DNA of 64,000 nucleotides from Magnetospirillum sp. ME-1 (GTDB taxonomy: Bacteria; Pseudomonadota; Alphaproteobacteria; Rhodospirillales; Magnetospirillaceae): NCBI RefSeq assembly GCF_002105535.1, contig NZ_CP015848.1, positions 4,413,692 through 4,477,691 of the forward strand, read 5' to 3'. Made by a program: the position numbers and the translations under genes. Shown in pieces: positions 1 through 8,420 of the stretch. How positions within the stretch are numbered: the first letter of the stretch is position 1; the number at the start of each line of letters is the position of its first letter. The notes beneath the pieces are model-generated. The model was not told the DNA's origin, did no database searches, and saw only the letters and a list, made by a program, of their open reading frames with translations.

Positions 1-1670
1 GCGATGCCGAGACGGCCGTCCACCGGCAGCAGCACCAGCGACCGCCCGCGAATGGTGTCGGCCACGTGATGGACCACCGCCCACAGCACGTCGTCCTGGG
101 TGGCCGCCCCCGTCACCTTGCGGCCGAAATCATAGAGATTGGCGGTGCGCCGGGCGCTTTCCCGGCTGGCCCGGACCTGGGCGCGCAGCCGGCTCGCCAT
201 GCCCGAGACGATGAAGGCGGCGATCAGGAAGAAGGCCAGGGTCAGCAGGTTTTGCACGTCCGAGACGGCGAAGGTGAAGCGCGGCTCGGTGAAGAAGAAG
301 TTGAAGGCAAGAAAGCTCGCCACCGAGGCCAGAATGCCGGGCCGGAGGCCGAACCGCATGGCTACCATCATCACCGCCAGCAGATAGGCCACCGAAATGC
401 TGGCCACCGGCAGCCACAGGTCGATGGCGAAGCCCAGCCCGGTGGCGGCGGCAGCCCCTACCAGGGCAAGGGCGAGACCCAGCCAGTCCTGGGGTTCGGG
501 CCGCGGCGCCGCCGGCCGCGGCGCCTTGCGGACATCCTCGGCATCGTCGCCGACCACCAGGATGTTGAAGGCCCCTCCCCGCTCGACCAGCCGATCGGTG
601 ACGGTGGCGGAGAAGCGGTCCAGCAGCCGCAGCCGCCTGGGGCGCCCAACCACGATCTGTGTGGCGTTACACTCGGCGGCCGATGCCAGGATAGTGGCCA
701 CCACGTCGTCACCCTGCAGGTGGGCCGTCTCGCCCCCCAACTGGGCGGCAAGCCGTATGGCGGCGGCGATCCGGTCCTTGTCGGCCTCGGGCAGCGTCAG
801 GGTGTGGGAGGTCTCCACCGTGACCGCCATCCAGGCGGCGCCCCGGCGGTCGGCGGCACGCTTGGCGACCCGGACCAGCCGGTCGGAATCCGTCCGCTCG
901 TCGATGCAGACCATGATGCGCTCGCGCGCCGGCCAGGGACCGGCGATGGCGTTGGTGCGCATGTAGTCGACCATCTGGGCGTCCACCCGCTCGGCGGCAT
1001 GGCGCAGCGCCATCTCGCGCAGCGCCGTCAGGTTGCCGGGCGAGAAGAAATGGCCGACGGCGCGGCGCGCCTGTTCGGGAACGTAGACCTTGCCCTCGTT
1101 CAAACGCTTGATCAGATCCTCGGGCGGCAGGTCGATCAGCTCGATCTCGTCGGCTCCGGCCAGCACGCCATCGGGCAGGGTCTCTCGCACCTTGACGCCG
1201 GAAATCCGCTCGACCACGTCGTTCAGGCTTTCCAGGTGCTGGATGTTCAAGGTGGCGTAGACGTTGATACCGGCGGCCAGCACCTCCTCCACGTCCTGCC
1301 AGCGCTTGAGGTGGCGCGAACCGGGAACGTTGGTGTGGGCCAGTTCGTCCACCAGGGCGATGGCGGGGCGCCGGCTGATCAGCGCGTCCAGGTCCATCTC
1401 GCGGAACTCGCGCCCCCGGTACTCCACCAGACGGGCCGGCAGCACGTCGAGGCCCTTGACCAGGGCCTCGGTCTCCCTGCGGCCATGGGTCTCGACCACC
1501 CCCGCCACCACGTCGACGCCGTCCCTGAGGCGTTCATGGGCGGCGCACAGCATGGCATAGGTCTTCCCTACGCCGGGCGCGGCGCCGAGGAAGATCTTCA
1601 AGCGCCCACGCCCCTCCCGCCGGGCCTGGGCGAGAAGGGCGTCGGGCGAGGGACGTTGCGGCTCGCTCAT
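1..1670 (-). CDS. kdpD: Sensor histidine kinase KdpD, N-terminal part (cut by window edge)
   Basis: Membrane sensor kinase of the KdpDE pair that controls kdpFABC under K+ limitation or osmotic stress. The 556 codons visible begin at ATG 1670 and run off the left edge without a stop. The KdpD domain starts with a Walker A motif, GAAPGVGKT, at residues 29-37 and includes VDELAHTNVPGSRH, a typical KdpD signature. A universal-stress-protein-like segment follows (about 245-370), then four closely spaced hydrophobic helices (about 395-480), and the start of a GAF-like domain. The kinase core lies outside the window. It is last in the kdpF-A-B-C-D order, 10 nt after kdpC, which fits cotranscription. 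kdpE is presumably further left. Confidence 0.96.
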   Translation of the reverse strand, partial: MSEPQRPSPDALLAQARREGRGRLKIFLGAAPGVGKTYAMLCAAHERLRDGVDVVAGVVETHGRRETEALVKGLDVLPARLVEYRGREFREMDLDALISRRPAIALVDELAHTNVPGSRHLKRWQDVEEVLAAGINVYATLNIQHLESLNDVVERISGVKVRETLPDGVLAGADEIELIDLPPEDLIKRLNEGKVYVPEQARRAVGHFFSPGNLTALREMALRHAAERVDAQMVDYMRTNAIAGPWPARERIMVCIDERTDSDRLVRVAKRAADRRGAAWMAVTVETSHTLTLPEADKDRIAAAIRLAAQLGGETAHLQGDDVVATILASAAECNATQIVVGRPRRLRLLDRFSATVTDRLVERGGAFNILVVGDDAEDVRKAPRPAAPRPEPQDWLGLALALVGAAAATGLGFAIDLWLPVASISVAYLLAVMMVAMRFGLRPGILASVASFLAFNFFFTEPRFTFAVSDVQNLLTLAFFLIAAFIVSGMASRLRAQVRASRESARRTANLYDFGRKVTGAATQDDVLWAVVHHVADTIRGRSLVLLPVDGRLGI

Positions 1671-1680
1671 GCCGATCACT

Positions 1681-2262
1681 TCACTTCATGGGCCAGCGCT
1701 CGTCCAGAGCCATGTTGAGCTTCAGCACGTTGATGCGGGGTTCGCCCAGAATTCCGGCCTCGCGGCCCTCGGTGAGGCGGGCGATGAGGGCGCGGATTTC
1801 CTCCTGGGGGGCCCGGCGGGCATTGGCCACCCTTTTCACCTGCCATGCCGCCGCCGCCGGGGTGATGTGGGGGTCGAGCCCCGAGGCCGAGGCGGTCAGC
1901 AGGTCGGCCGGCACCGGATCGGCCTGTCCAGGATGGGCGTCCAGCAGCGCCGCCTTGGCGGCGGCCACCGTGTCGGCCAGGGCCTTGGCGCTGGGGGCGA
2001 GGTTGCTGGCCCCGGAATTGGCGGCGTCGTAGGGCTGCTTGGCGGTGGCCGAGGGCCGGCCCCAGAAATAGCCGGCCAAGGTGAAGCTCTGGCCGATCAG
2101 CGCCGAGCCCACCACCTTGCCGTCCTTCTCGATCAGGCTTCCCTGCGCCTGCCAGGGGAAGGCGAGATGGGCCAGGGCGCTCACCGCGCCGGGATAGGCG
2201 AAGCCGGTGACGGCGGTCAGCGCCGCCAGCAGGGCAAGGGAGGAACGCAGGTCTTTCCACAT
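1681..2262 (-). CDS. kdpC: Potassium-transporting ATPase subunit KdpC
   Basis: Single-pass periplasmic-facing subunit of the KdpFABC K+ pump, thought to stabilise the complex and assist ATP binding by KdpB. The 193-residue protein has one N-terminal membrane helix (about residues 7-30), then the family's QSFTLAGYFWGRPSA block and a C-terminal half with SASGLDPHITPAAA. I start it at ATG 2262 (MWKDLRSSLALLAALT) because the membrane helix then begins as in other KdpC proteins. An in-frame GTG at 2271 would add three residues. It lies 13 nt after kdpB and 10 nt before kdpD. Confidence 0.96.
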   Translation of the reverse strand: MWKDLRSSLALLAALTAVTGFAYPGAVSALAHLAFPWQAQGSLIEKDGKVVGSALIGQSFTLAGYFWGRPSATAKQPYDAANSGASNLAPSAKALADTVAAAKAALLDAHPGQADPVPADLLTASASGLDPHITPAAAAWQVKRVANARRAPQEEIRALIARLTEGREAGILGEPRINVLKLNMALDERWPMK

Positions 2263-2275
2263 GGATGTCACTCCG

Positions 2276-4306
2276 TCAGGCGAGGCCGAGAACGGCCACC
2301 GCCATGTCGATCAGCTTGATGCCGGCGAAGGGCGCCACCAGCCCGCCCAGGCCGTAGACGGCCAGGTTGCGCTTCAACAGCGTCTCGGCGTCGGCGGGAC
2401 GGTAACGCACGCCTCTGAGCGCCAGGGGAATCAGGGCGACGATGATCAGGGCGTTGAAGATGATGGCCGACAGGATGGCGCTCTCGGGGCTGGCCAGCCC
2501 CATGACGTTCAGCGCCTGAAGCTGGGGATAGGAGGCCAGGAACAGCGCCGGGATGATGGCGAAGTACTTGGCCACGTCGTTGGCGATGGAGAAGGTGGTC
2601 AGCGCGCCCCGGCTCATCAGCAGTTGCTTGCCGATCATCACGATCTCGATCAGCTTGGTGGGATCGCTTTCCAGATCGACCATGTTGCCGGCCTCACGCG
2701 CCGCCTGGGTGCCGGTGTTCATGGCAACCCCCACGTCGGCCTGGGCCAAGGCGGGAGCGTCGTTGGAGCCGTCGCCGCACATGGCCACCAGCTTGCCGCC
2801 CTGCTGGTGCTCGCGGATCAGCTCCAGCTTCTTTTCCGGCGTCGCCTCGGCCAGGAAGTCGTCCACTCCGGCCTCGGCGGCGATGGCCGCGGCCGTCAAC
2901 GGGTTGTCACCGGTGATCATCACCGTGCGGATGCCCATGGCGCGGAGCGTGGCGAAGCGTTCGCGGATGCCGGGCTTGACGATGTCCTTCAGGTGGATGA
3001 CGCCGAGCGCCCGGCCGTTCCTGGCCACCACCAGCGGCGTGCCGCCCGCCTTGGCCACCCTCTCCACCAGCCCCGGCAGGTCGCGCGGGGCGAAATCGGC
3101 CACGTGGCGGAGGATGGCGTCGGACGCTCCCTTGCGGATGCTGTCTCCCGACGTGTCCACCCCGCTCATGCGGGTCTGGGCGGAAAAGGGCACGAAGGTC
3201 ATCTCGGCGACGGGATCGGCAAAGCCGAAGCGCGTCCGGGCCAGGGCGACGATGGACTTGCCCTCGGGCGTCTCGTCGGCCAGCGACGACAGGAAGGCGG
3301 CTTCGGCCAGATCGCGCTCGGGGATGCCGGGCAGGACCAGGAACTCGGACGCCTGCCGCGCCCCCAGGGTGATGGTGCCGGTCTTGTCCAGCAGCAGCAC
3401 GTCGATGTCGCCCGCCGCCTCGACGGCGCGGCCCGACTTGGCGATGACATTGAACCGCACCAGCCGGTCCATGCCGGCGATGCCGATGGCCGACAGCAGC
3501 CCGCCGATGGTGGTGGGGATCAGGGTGATGAACAGGGCGATCAGGAACACCATGGGGATGCTGGTTCCCGACCACGAGGCCCAGGCCGGCAGGCTGGCCA
3601 CCACCACCAGGAAGATCAGGGTCATACCCACCAGCAGGATGGAAAGGGCGATTTCGTTGGGGGTCTTCTGCCGCCTGGCGCCCTCGACCAGGGCGATCAT
3701 GCGGTCGAGGAAGGTTTCGCCCGGATTGGCGGTGATGCGCACCACGATGCGGTCGGACACCACGCGGGTGCCCCCCGTCACCGCCGAGCGGTCACCACCC
3801 GATTCCCGAATCACCGGGGCGGATTCACCGGTGATGGCGCTTTCGTCCACGGTGGCGATGCCGGTCTCCACATCGCCGTCGCCGGGAATGACGTCACCGG
3901 TCTCGCAGATCACCAGATCACCGGCCTTGAGACTGGCGGCGGGAACGCTGGTGGGGCCGCTCCCCGACAGGTCGGCGACCTTGCGGGCCACCGCTTCGGA
4001 CTTGCTCCGCCGCAAGCTGGCGGCCTGGGCCTTGCCGCGTCCCTCGGCAATGGCCTCGGCGAAATTGGCGAACAGCACGGTGAACCACAGCCAGACGCAG
4101 ATTTGGACGGTGATCCCCACCGAGGCTCCGACGGCGACGTCGCGCAGGGTCAGCACGCTGGCGGCCAGCGACACCAGGGCAGTGGTGAACATGATGGGAT
4201 TGCGCACCAGTTGGCGCGGACCCAGCTTGATCAGGGCGCCCTTGGCCGCCTGGGCCAGGATGGGGCCGTCGAACAGCGACAGCGCTTGGGGGCGGTGGAT
4301 GGTCAT
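2276..4306 (-). CDS. kdpB: Potassium-transporting P-type ATPase subunit KdpB
   Basis: Catalytic P-type ATPase subunit that hydrolyses ATP to drive K+ import through KdpA. The 676-residue protein is full length for the family. The phosphorylation motif DKTGTIT puts the phospho-Asp at residue 307. The actuator-domain TGES is at 159-162, and the hinge motif [10 protein letters not shown] is near residue 510. Membrane segments are at about 35-80, 215-275 and the C-terminal 580-676. The gene is packed between kdpA (8 nt) and kdpC (13 nt), consistent with a translationally coupled operon. Confidence 0.98.
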   Translation of the reverse strand: MTIHRPQALSLFDGPILAQAAKGALIKLGPRQLVRNPIMFTTALVSLAASVLTLRDVAVGASVGITVQICVWLWFTVLFANFAEAIAEGRGKAQAASLRRSKSEAVARKVADLSGSGPTSVPAASLKAGDLVICETGDVIPGDGDVETGIATVDESAITGESAPVIRESGGDRSAVTGGTRVVSDRIVVRITANPGETFLDRMIALVEGARRQKTPNEIALSILLVGMTLIFLVVVASLPAWASWSGTSIPMVFLIALFITLIPTTIGGLLSAIGIAGMDRLVRFNVIAKSGRAVEAAGDIDVLLLDKTGTITLGARQASEFLVLPGIPERDLAEAAFLSSLADETPEGKSIVALARTRFGFADPVAEMTFVPFSAQTRMSGVDTSGDSIRKGASDAILRHVADFAPRDLPGLVERVAKAGGTPLVVARNGRALGVIHLKDIVKPGIRERFATLRAMGIRTVMITGDNPLTAAAIAAEAGVDDFLAEATPEKKLELIREHQQGGKLVAMCGDGSNDAPALAQADVGVAMNTGTQAAREAGNMVDLESDPTKLIEIVMIGKQLLMSRGALTTFSIANDVAKYFAIIPALFLASYPQLQALNVMGLASPESAILSAIIFNALIIVALIPLALRGVRYRPADAETLLKRNLAVYGLGGLVAPFAGIKLIDMAVAVLGLA

Positions 4307-4314
4307 GGGAGCCT

Positions 4315-5985
4315 CTAGAACAGGGCGCCGGCGCTAAGCGCCAGATGCTCGACCACCGGGCCGAGGGCGAGGACGGGGAAGTAGGTCAGCCCCCCTACCA
4401 CCAGGACGATGCCGACCAGCAGGGCGACGAACAGCCGGCCATGGGTGGGAAAGGTGCCGGCCGAAGGGGGCACGGCCTTCTTGGCGGCCAGGGATCCGGC
4501 GATGGCCAGCACCGGGATCATGATGACGAAGCGCCCGACCATCATGGCGGCGGCCAGGGTGGCGTTGTAGAACAGGGTGTTGCCCGACAGCCCGCCGAAG
4601 GCCGAGCCGTTGTTGTTGCCCGCCGAGGCGAAGGCGTAGAGCACCTCCGACAGCCCGTGGGGCCCGGCGGCGGCGATGCCCGCCTGACCCACCGGCAGGG
4701 CGATGGCCAGACCACCCAGGCCCAGCACCGCCAGGGGGCTCGCCAGGATGGCGATCACCGCCAGCTTGATCTCGCGGGCCTCGATCTTCTTGCCCAGGTA
4801 TTCCGGGGTGCGCCCCACCATCAGCCCGGCGATGAAGACGGTGAGCAGGGCGAACACCAGCATGCCGTAGAGGCCCGAGCCGACGCCGCCCACAACCACC
4901 TCGCCCAGCAGCATGTTCACCAGGGGCACCATGCCGGCCAGGGGCAGCAGCGAATCGTGCATGGCGTTGACCGCGCCGCAGGAGGTGGCGGTCGTGACGA
5001 CGGCGAACAGTATCGAGGCGGCGATGCCCAGGCGCACCTCCTTGCCTTCCATGTTGGCAATGCCGCCCAGCACCGGATTGCCCTGGGATTCGGCCCACCA
5101 CGCGGCCCCCAGCCCGGCCAGGAACAGCACCATCATGGCGGCCAGCAGCGCCCAGCCCTGACGCGGGTCGCCGACCATACGGCCGAAGGTGTTGGTCAGC
5201 GCGGCGCCGATGGCGAAGATCGCCAGCATGTGGATCAGGTTCACCAGGGCGTTGGGGTTCTCGTAAGGATGGGCGGCGTTGGCGTTGAAGAAACCACCGC
5301 CATTGGTGCCCAGATGCTTGATCATCATCTGGCTGGCCACCGGCCCCTGGGCGATGACCTGGGAGGCGCCTTCCAGGGTGGTCGCCGTCACCGGGGCGTC
5401 GAAGTTCTGCGGCACGCCTTGGCCCACCAGCACCAGAGCGCCCACCAGGCAAAGGGGCAGCAGCAGGCCGAGGGTGACGCGGGTGATGTCCACATAGAAA
5501 TTACCCACGGTGCGGGTGGAGTGGCGGGCGAAGCCGCGCATCAGCGCCGCCGCCACCGCGATGCCCGCCGCCGCCGACAGGAAGTTATGGACGGCCAGCC
5601 CGGCCATCTGGGAGAGATGGCTCATGGTGCTCTCGCCGCCGTAATTCTGCCAGTTGGTGTTGGTGGCGAAGCTGATGGCGGTGTTGAAGGCGAGGTCGGA
5701 CGGCACCGCCCCCTGGCCGGCGGGATTGAGCGGCAGCAGGTGCTGCAGCCGCAACAGCACGTAGAGGCTGAGCACCCCCAGCAGATGGAAGATCAGCAGC
5801 GAGACGGCATAGGCCGCCCAGCCCTGCTCTCGCCCGGCATCAATGCCAAGCAGGCGGAACAGGACCGCCTCCCGGGGGCCGGGGGCCGCCTGGAACAGCC
5901 AGGCCATGTAGCGCCCGAGGACCGGCGTGACCGCCAGGACCAGGGCAAAAAACAGCAGAAGCTGGAGAACGCCGTGAGCATCCAT
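4315..5985 (-). CDS. kdpA: Potassium-transporting ATPase subunit KdpA
   Basis: K+-binding channel-like subunit of the KdpFABC pump, a superfamily-of-K+-transporters protein of 556 residues, the usual length. The four selectivity-filter repeats are recognisable: [43 protein letters not shown] and [14 protein letters not shown]. About ten membrane helices are evident. The start ATG 5985 sits 11 nt after the kdpF stop, with TAGGAT as a weak ribosome site overlapping that stop, which suggests coupling to kdpF. Confidence 0.98.
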   Translation of the reverse strand: MDAHGVLQLLLFFALVLAVTPVLGRYMAWLFQAAPGPREAVLFRLLGIDAGREQGWAAYAVSLLIFHLLGVLSLYVLLRLQHLLPLNPAGQGAVPSDLAFNTAISFATNTNWQNYGGESTMSHLSQMAGLAVHNFLSAAAGIAVAAALMRGFARHSTRTVGNFYVDITRVTLGLLLPLCLVGALVLVGQGVPQNFDAPVTATTLEGASQVIAQGPVASQMMIKHLGTNGGGFFNANAAHPYENPNALVNLIHMLAIFAIGAALTNTFGRMVGDPRQGWALLAAMMVLFLAGLGAAWWAESQGNPVLGGIANMEGKEVRLGIAASILFAVVTTATSCGAVNAMHDSLLPLAGMVPLVNMLLGEVVVGGVGSGLYGMLVFALLTVFIAGLMVGRTPEYLGKKIEAREIKLAVIAILASPLAVLGLGGLAIALPVGQAGIAAAGPHGLSEVLYAFASAGNNNGSAFGGLSGNTLFYNATLAAAMMVGRFVIMIPVLAIAGSLAAKKAVPPSAGTFPTHGRLFVALLVGIVLVVGGLTYFPVLALGPVVEHLALSAGALF

Positions 5986-5996
5986 GGCCGGAAATC

Positions 5997-6098
5997 CTAG
6001 AACTTGTCAGGACGAGTCAGCACATAGGCCAGGTAGCCGGCCAGGCCGAACACCATGGCGACACCGATCAGCAGACCGAGCAGGTCGTTACCGTGCAT
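5997..6098 (-). CDS. kdpF: Potassium-transporting ATPase small subunit KdpF
   Basis: A 33-residue, single-helix membrane peptide ([18 protein letters not shown]..., ending RPDKF) directly in front of kdpA. KdpF is a lipid-like stabiliser of the KdpFABC complex and is often missed because of its size. Position, orientation, length (about 29 in E. coli) and the hydrophobic helix followed by a basic, then acidic tail all fit. The ribosome-binding site is weak, so translation may depend on the small gene just upstream. Confidence 0.85.
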   Translation of the reverse strand: MHGNDLLGLLIGVAMVFGLAGYLAYVLTRPDKF

Positions 6099-6109
6099 GG
6101 TGGCGGCGC

Positions 6110-6193
6110 TCACATATGTTCGCAAGCCCGCACCAGCAGGTGCAGGACGCCGAACATGGATAAGACGGCAAGAATGAGAAGGGCTTCGAGCAT
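6110..6193 (-). CDS. Small hydrophobic peptide leading the kdp operon (27 aa)
   Basis: An open frame of 27 codons, MLEALLILAVLSMFGVLHLL then VRACEHM, ending 11 nt before kdpF. Its GGGAGG ribosome site, 5 nt upstream of the ATG, is stronger than that of kdpF. The peptide is one membrane helix with an Arg-Ala-Cys-Glu end. From memory, similar short peptides with an 'ACxRL'-type tail precede kdpF in other proteobacteria and usually go unannotated; I cannot verify this here. It could be a further Kdp accessory subunit or a leader that couples translation to kdpF. Confidence 0.6.
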   Translation of the reverse strand: MLEALLILAVLSMFGVLHLLVRACEHM

Positions 6194-6545
6194 GACGGCC
6201 TCCCGGCCGATGATGGTCTGGTCGGACTACCATCGCGCCGAACGGCATCAAGGTTCGATACGGAGTTGCGCCAGCGGCGTTTATGGAACGCTTATACCCA
6301 TGGGACGGATTGCCTTCGACACTAGCCCCCGTCCAAAACCATCCCGTAGTCATTTGATTCTGTTGAGACGTAAATGGCTGTATTCCAACATTTCCGGTCG
6401 CCGCAAATTTGCGCCATCTCTTTGAGTTCACAGCACAATCCACCGCCGTCCCACACCTCCATGGTCTGCACGGTGCATTGATTTTTTATCGTTATACCTC
6501 AATGCGCTAGCATCATTCGTTACGAATTCGCCCCCTAATCCGTCA
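6194..6545. other. Gene-free stretch upstream of kdp
   Basis: About 350 bp with no convincing gene on either strand. It is less GC-rich than its surroundings, especially around 6355-6410 and 6478-6540. It must hold the kdp promoter (minus strand), but I cannot identify a KdpE site with confidence. A short inverted repeat GATGGT/ACCATC lies at about 6210-6232 and a longer dyad at 6475-6505. Confidence 0.6.
6475..6505. promoter_or_regulatory. Inverted repeat in AT-rich DNA, possible operator
   Basis: Perfect 7-bp arms GCATTGA and TCAATGC separated by 17 bp of T/A-rich sequence (TTTTTTATCGTTATACC). It lies between the recombinase remnant and kdp. It could be an operator for kdp or a relic recombination site. 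There is no evidence beyond the symmetry. Confidence 0.3.
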
Positions 6546-6890
6546 CTAATTGGCGGGAACGCTGATCCATTCATCGCCGCGCTTGTCGCGGTAAAGCGCC
6601 GTCATGTCGGGGGATTTGTGCCCCAGCAGCGCCCGCGCGTTGATGCCCTGCCTGGCATAGAGCCGGGCGGCCGTTGAGCGGATTTCATGGAAGGTGGGCG
6701 GCGTCTTGCCCGCCGGCCAGGCCAGGCCGGTCTTGTCGCGGGCCTCGGCGAAGGCGGCGGTGATGGTGTGCAGCCGCAGCTTGTCGCCCGGCTTGGCCCG
6801 CCCGGCAAAGGCGGAGTGATGCACCAGATGGCGGGACAGCACCACGTTGAGCGACTCCCCGGAAATCGGACGCTGGATCACCTTCCACAA
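6546..6890 (-). pseudogene. Tyrosine recombinase (phage integrase), C-terminal fragment
   Basis: About 114 residues matching only the C-terminal catalytic part of phage-type integrases. The conserved H-x-x-R appears as FHEIRSTAARLY, the second His box as LLGHKS, and the nucleophile Tyr in MTALYRDKRGDEW. The first catalytic Arg and the whole DNA-binding N-terminal half are missing. Upstream, the frame is closed by a TGA at 6903-6905, and the only early start is TTG 6890. This is therefore a decayed remnant of an integrated element, not a working recombinase. Confidence 0.8.
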
Positions 6891-7095
6891 CCACCAGCGG
6901 CCTCACGCCACCCATGGTGGAAAGCCCCCCGCCGAGGTCTGCTGGAACACCATCAACCAAACCGATCAGCAGGCCCGCAAAGTAGCTTAAACTTCCCCAA
7001 AATCTACCCAACAAACGGGGAGTAGCTCAGTAACCTATTGGCGCCCCACGGCGAACTCCCATCAGGTTCCCGTTGAAGCGAAGGCCATTCCCGCC

Positions 7096-7734
7096 ATGGA
7101 TATTGCGGCCGACACCACGTTCGAGTCATTGTCAGGCTTGATCGAAAGCAAGGATGGCCGGGCCTTGAGCAGCGGCGAGCAGGCTGAACCCGGCGCCGTT
7201 TGGGGCGCCCTGATGGCTGCCGCGCAGGATGGCGATGGCGCGGCCTATGGTCGCCTGCTGAGTGAAATCACCCCCATGCTGCGGCGGATTGTCCGGCGCC
7301 GGTGGGGCGACACCGATTGCGAGGATGTGGTTCAGGAGGTCCTGATCTCGCTCCATCGCGTCCGCCACACCTATGACCCGCAACGGCCGTTCATCCCCTG
7401 GCTCATGGCCATCGCCCAGTTCCGCGTCGCCGACGCCGCCCGTAAATCGGCACGCCGTACCGTACATGAACGGCCGGAATGGAGTTTCGAATTCGGGCTG
7501 CCCGACGTGGCGGCCGAGGAGCAGGACGAGCCGCAGGGAGACCCCCAATTGCTGCGCCGCGCCATCGCCAACCTGCCCGATGGCCAGCGACGTGCCGTCG
7601 AACTGCTGAAGTTGGAGGAACGCTCGCTGAAGGAAGCGGCGGCCGAAACGGGCATGAGCGTAGGAGCGTTGAAGGTGGCGGTTCATCGCGGGCTCAAGGC
7701 CCTGCGCGCCGCCATGATGGGAACGGAGCGATGA
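7096..7734 (+). CDS. ECF-type RNA polymerase sigma factor
   Basis: A 212-residue group IV sigma factor. Region 2 spans about residues 60-118 (EDVVQEVLISLHRVRHTYD for core binding, then PFIPWLMAIAQFRVAD for -10 recognition). Region 4 spans about 155-208 (LPDGQRRAVELLKLEE, then a helix-turn-helix ending AVHRGLKALR). There is an N-terminal extension of about 40 residues. The stop overlaps the start of the next gene, an NrsF-like membrane protein, in an ATGATGA arrangement. That pairing is the SigF/NrsF type, in which the membrane protein holds the sigma factor until oxidative or metal stress. The target promoters cannot be read from this window. Confidence 0.92.
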   Translation: MDIAADTTFESLSGLIESKDGRALSSGEQAEPGAVWGALMAAAQDGDGAAYGRLLSEITPMLRRIVRRRWGDTDCEDVVQEVLISLHRVRHTYDPQRPFIPWLMAIAQFRVADAARKSARRTVHERPEWSFEFGLPDVAAEEQDEPQGDPQLLRRAIANLPDGQRRAVELLKLEERSLKEAAAETGMSVGALKVAVHRGLKALRAAMMGTER

Positions 7735-8369
7735 TGAGAACCGACGACCTGATCCTGTCCCTGAGCCGAGACGCGCGGCCGGTCCGGCGCCTCGCCCCCC
7801 CGTCCCGGCGGGCGCTGCGCTGGTTCGCCGTGGCGGTTCCGGCGGTGGCCGTCATCGCCGTGTTCATGGGATTGCGGGGGGATCTGGGATTACGCATGGC
7901 CGAGCCGGCCTTCGTGATCCAGTTGATCGCCTGCGCCGTGACCGCATTGTGCGCAGCCATCGCCGGCCTGACGCTGACCATCCCGGGAACCTCCAGGCGC
8001 TGGGCCCTGTTGCCGGTGCCGCCCATGCTGGTATGGCTGGGCGGATTCGGCCGCCAATGCGTCCTCGAATGGCTGTCCCCGGATTCCGGGACCTTATGGA
8101 GTGGTCCCCACCTCCATTGCCTGCCGGATATCGCGGTGATCACCGCCATCCCCACGGTGGCGGTGCTGCTGATGCTGCGCCGGGGGGCACACTTCCGCCC
8201 GCGGCTGCCGGTCATGCTGGGCGGGCTGGCGGCGGCGGCCCTGGCCCATGGCGGGCTGTCGCTGGCCCATCCCGAGGATGCCGGGTTGCTGACCCTGATC
8301 TTTCAGTTCACTGCCGTCGGGCTCCTGGCCCTGGCGTCCCCCAGGGCCGTGACGCGGAGCGCCCCCTGA
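7731..8369 (+). CDS. nrsF: NrsF-family (DUF1109) membrane anti-sigma factor
   Basis: A 212-residue integral membrane protein with six hydrophobic helices. The N-terminus MMRTDDLILSLSRDARPV carries the family's T-D-D-L-I start, followed by a proline-rich basic linker. NrsF proteins bind an ECF sigma factor directly through this cytoplasmic N-terminus. Cysteines occur at several membrane-proximal places (IACAVTALCAA, GRQCVLEW, HLHCLPD), and redox-active cysteines have been implicated in related proteins. The start ATG overlaps the sigma factor stop, so the two are translationally coupled. Confidence 0.85.
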   Translation: MMRTDDLILSLSRDARPVRRLAPPSRRALRWFAVAVPAVAVIAVFMGLRGDLGLRMAEPAFVIQLIACAVTALCAAIAGLTLTIPGTSRRWALLPVPPMLVWLGGFGRQCVLEWLSPDSGTLWSGPHLHCLPDIAVITAIPTVAVLLMLRRGAHFRPRLPVMLGGLAAAALAHGGLSLAHPEDAGLLTLIFQFTAVGLLALASPRAVTRSAP

Positions 8370-8420
8370 ATCGGGTGGGCCGGGGCTTTTTCGGAACCGT
8401 CCGCCCCGTCCGTCAAGGCA

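Noticed and set aside
2207..6000. Long plus-strand open frames across kdpB and kdpA
   Set aside because: Antisense to strongly supported kdp genes; their translations are His/Gln/Gly-rich, as expected of shadow frames.
6685..7014. Alternative minus frame as the missing N-terminus of the recombinase
   Set aside because: It overlaps the catalytic fragment in another frame, and its translation has no integrase motif. A simple frameshift does not restore the gene.
7017..7090. Possible tRNA gene starting GGGGAGTAGCTCAG
   Set aside because: The 5' end and D-arm start look right, but no anticodon arm, T-arm or matching 3' acceptor strand follows at the proper distance. Kept only as a possible relic.
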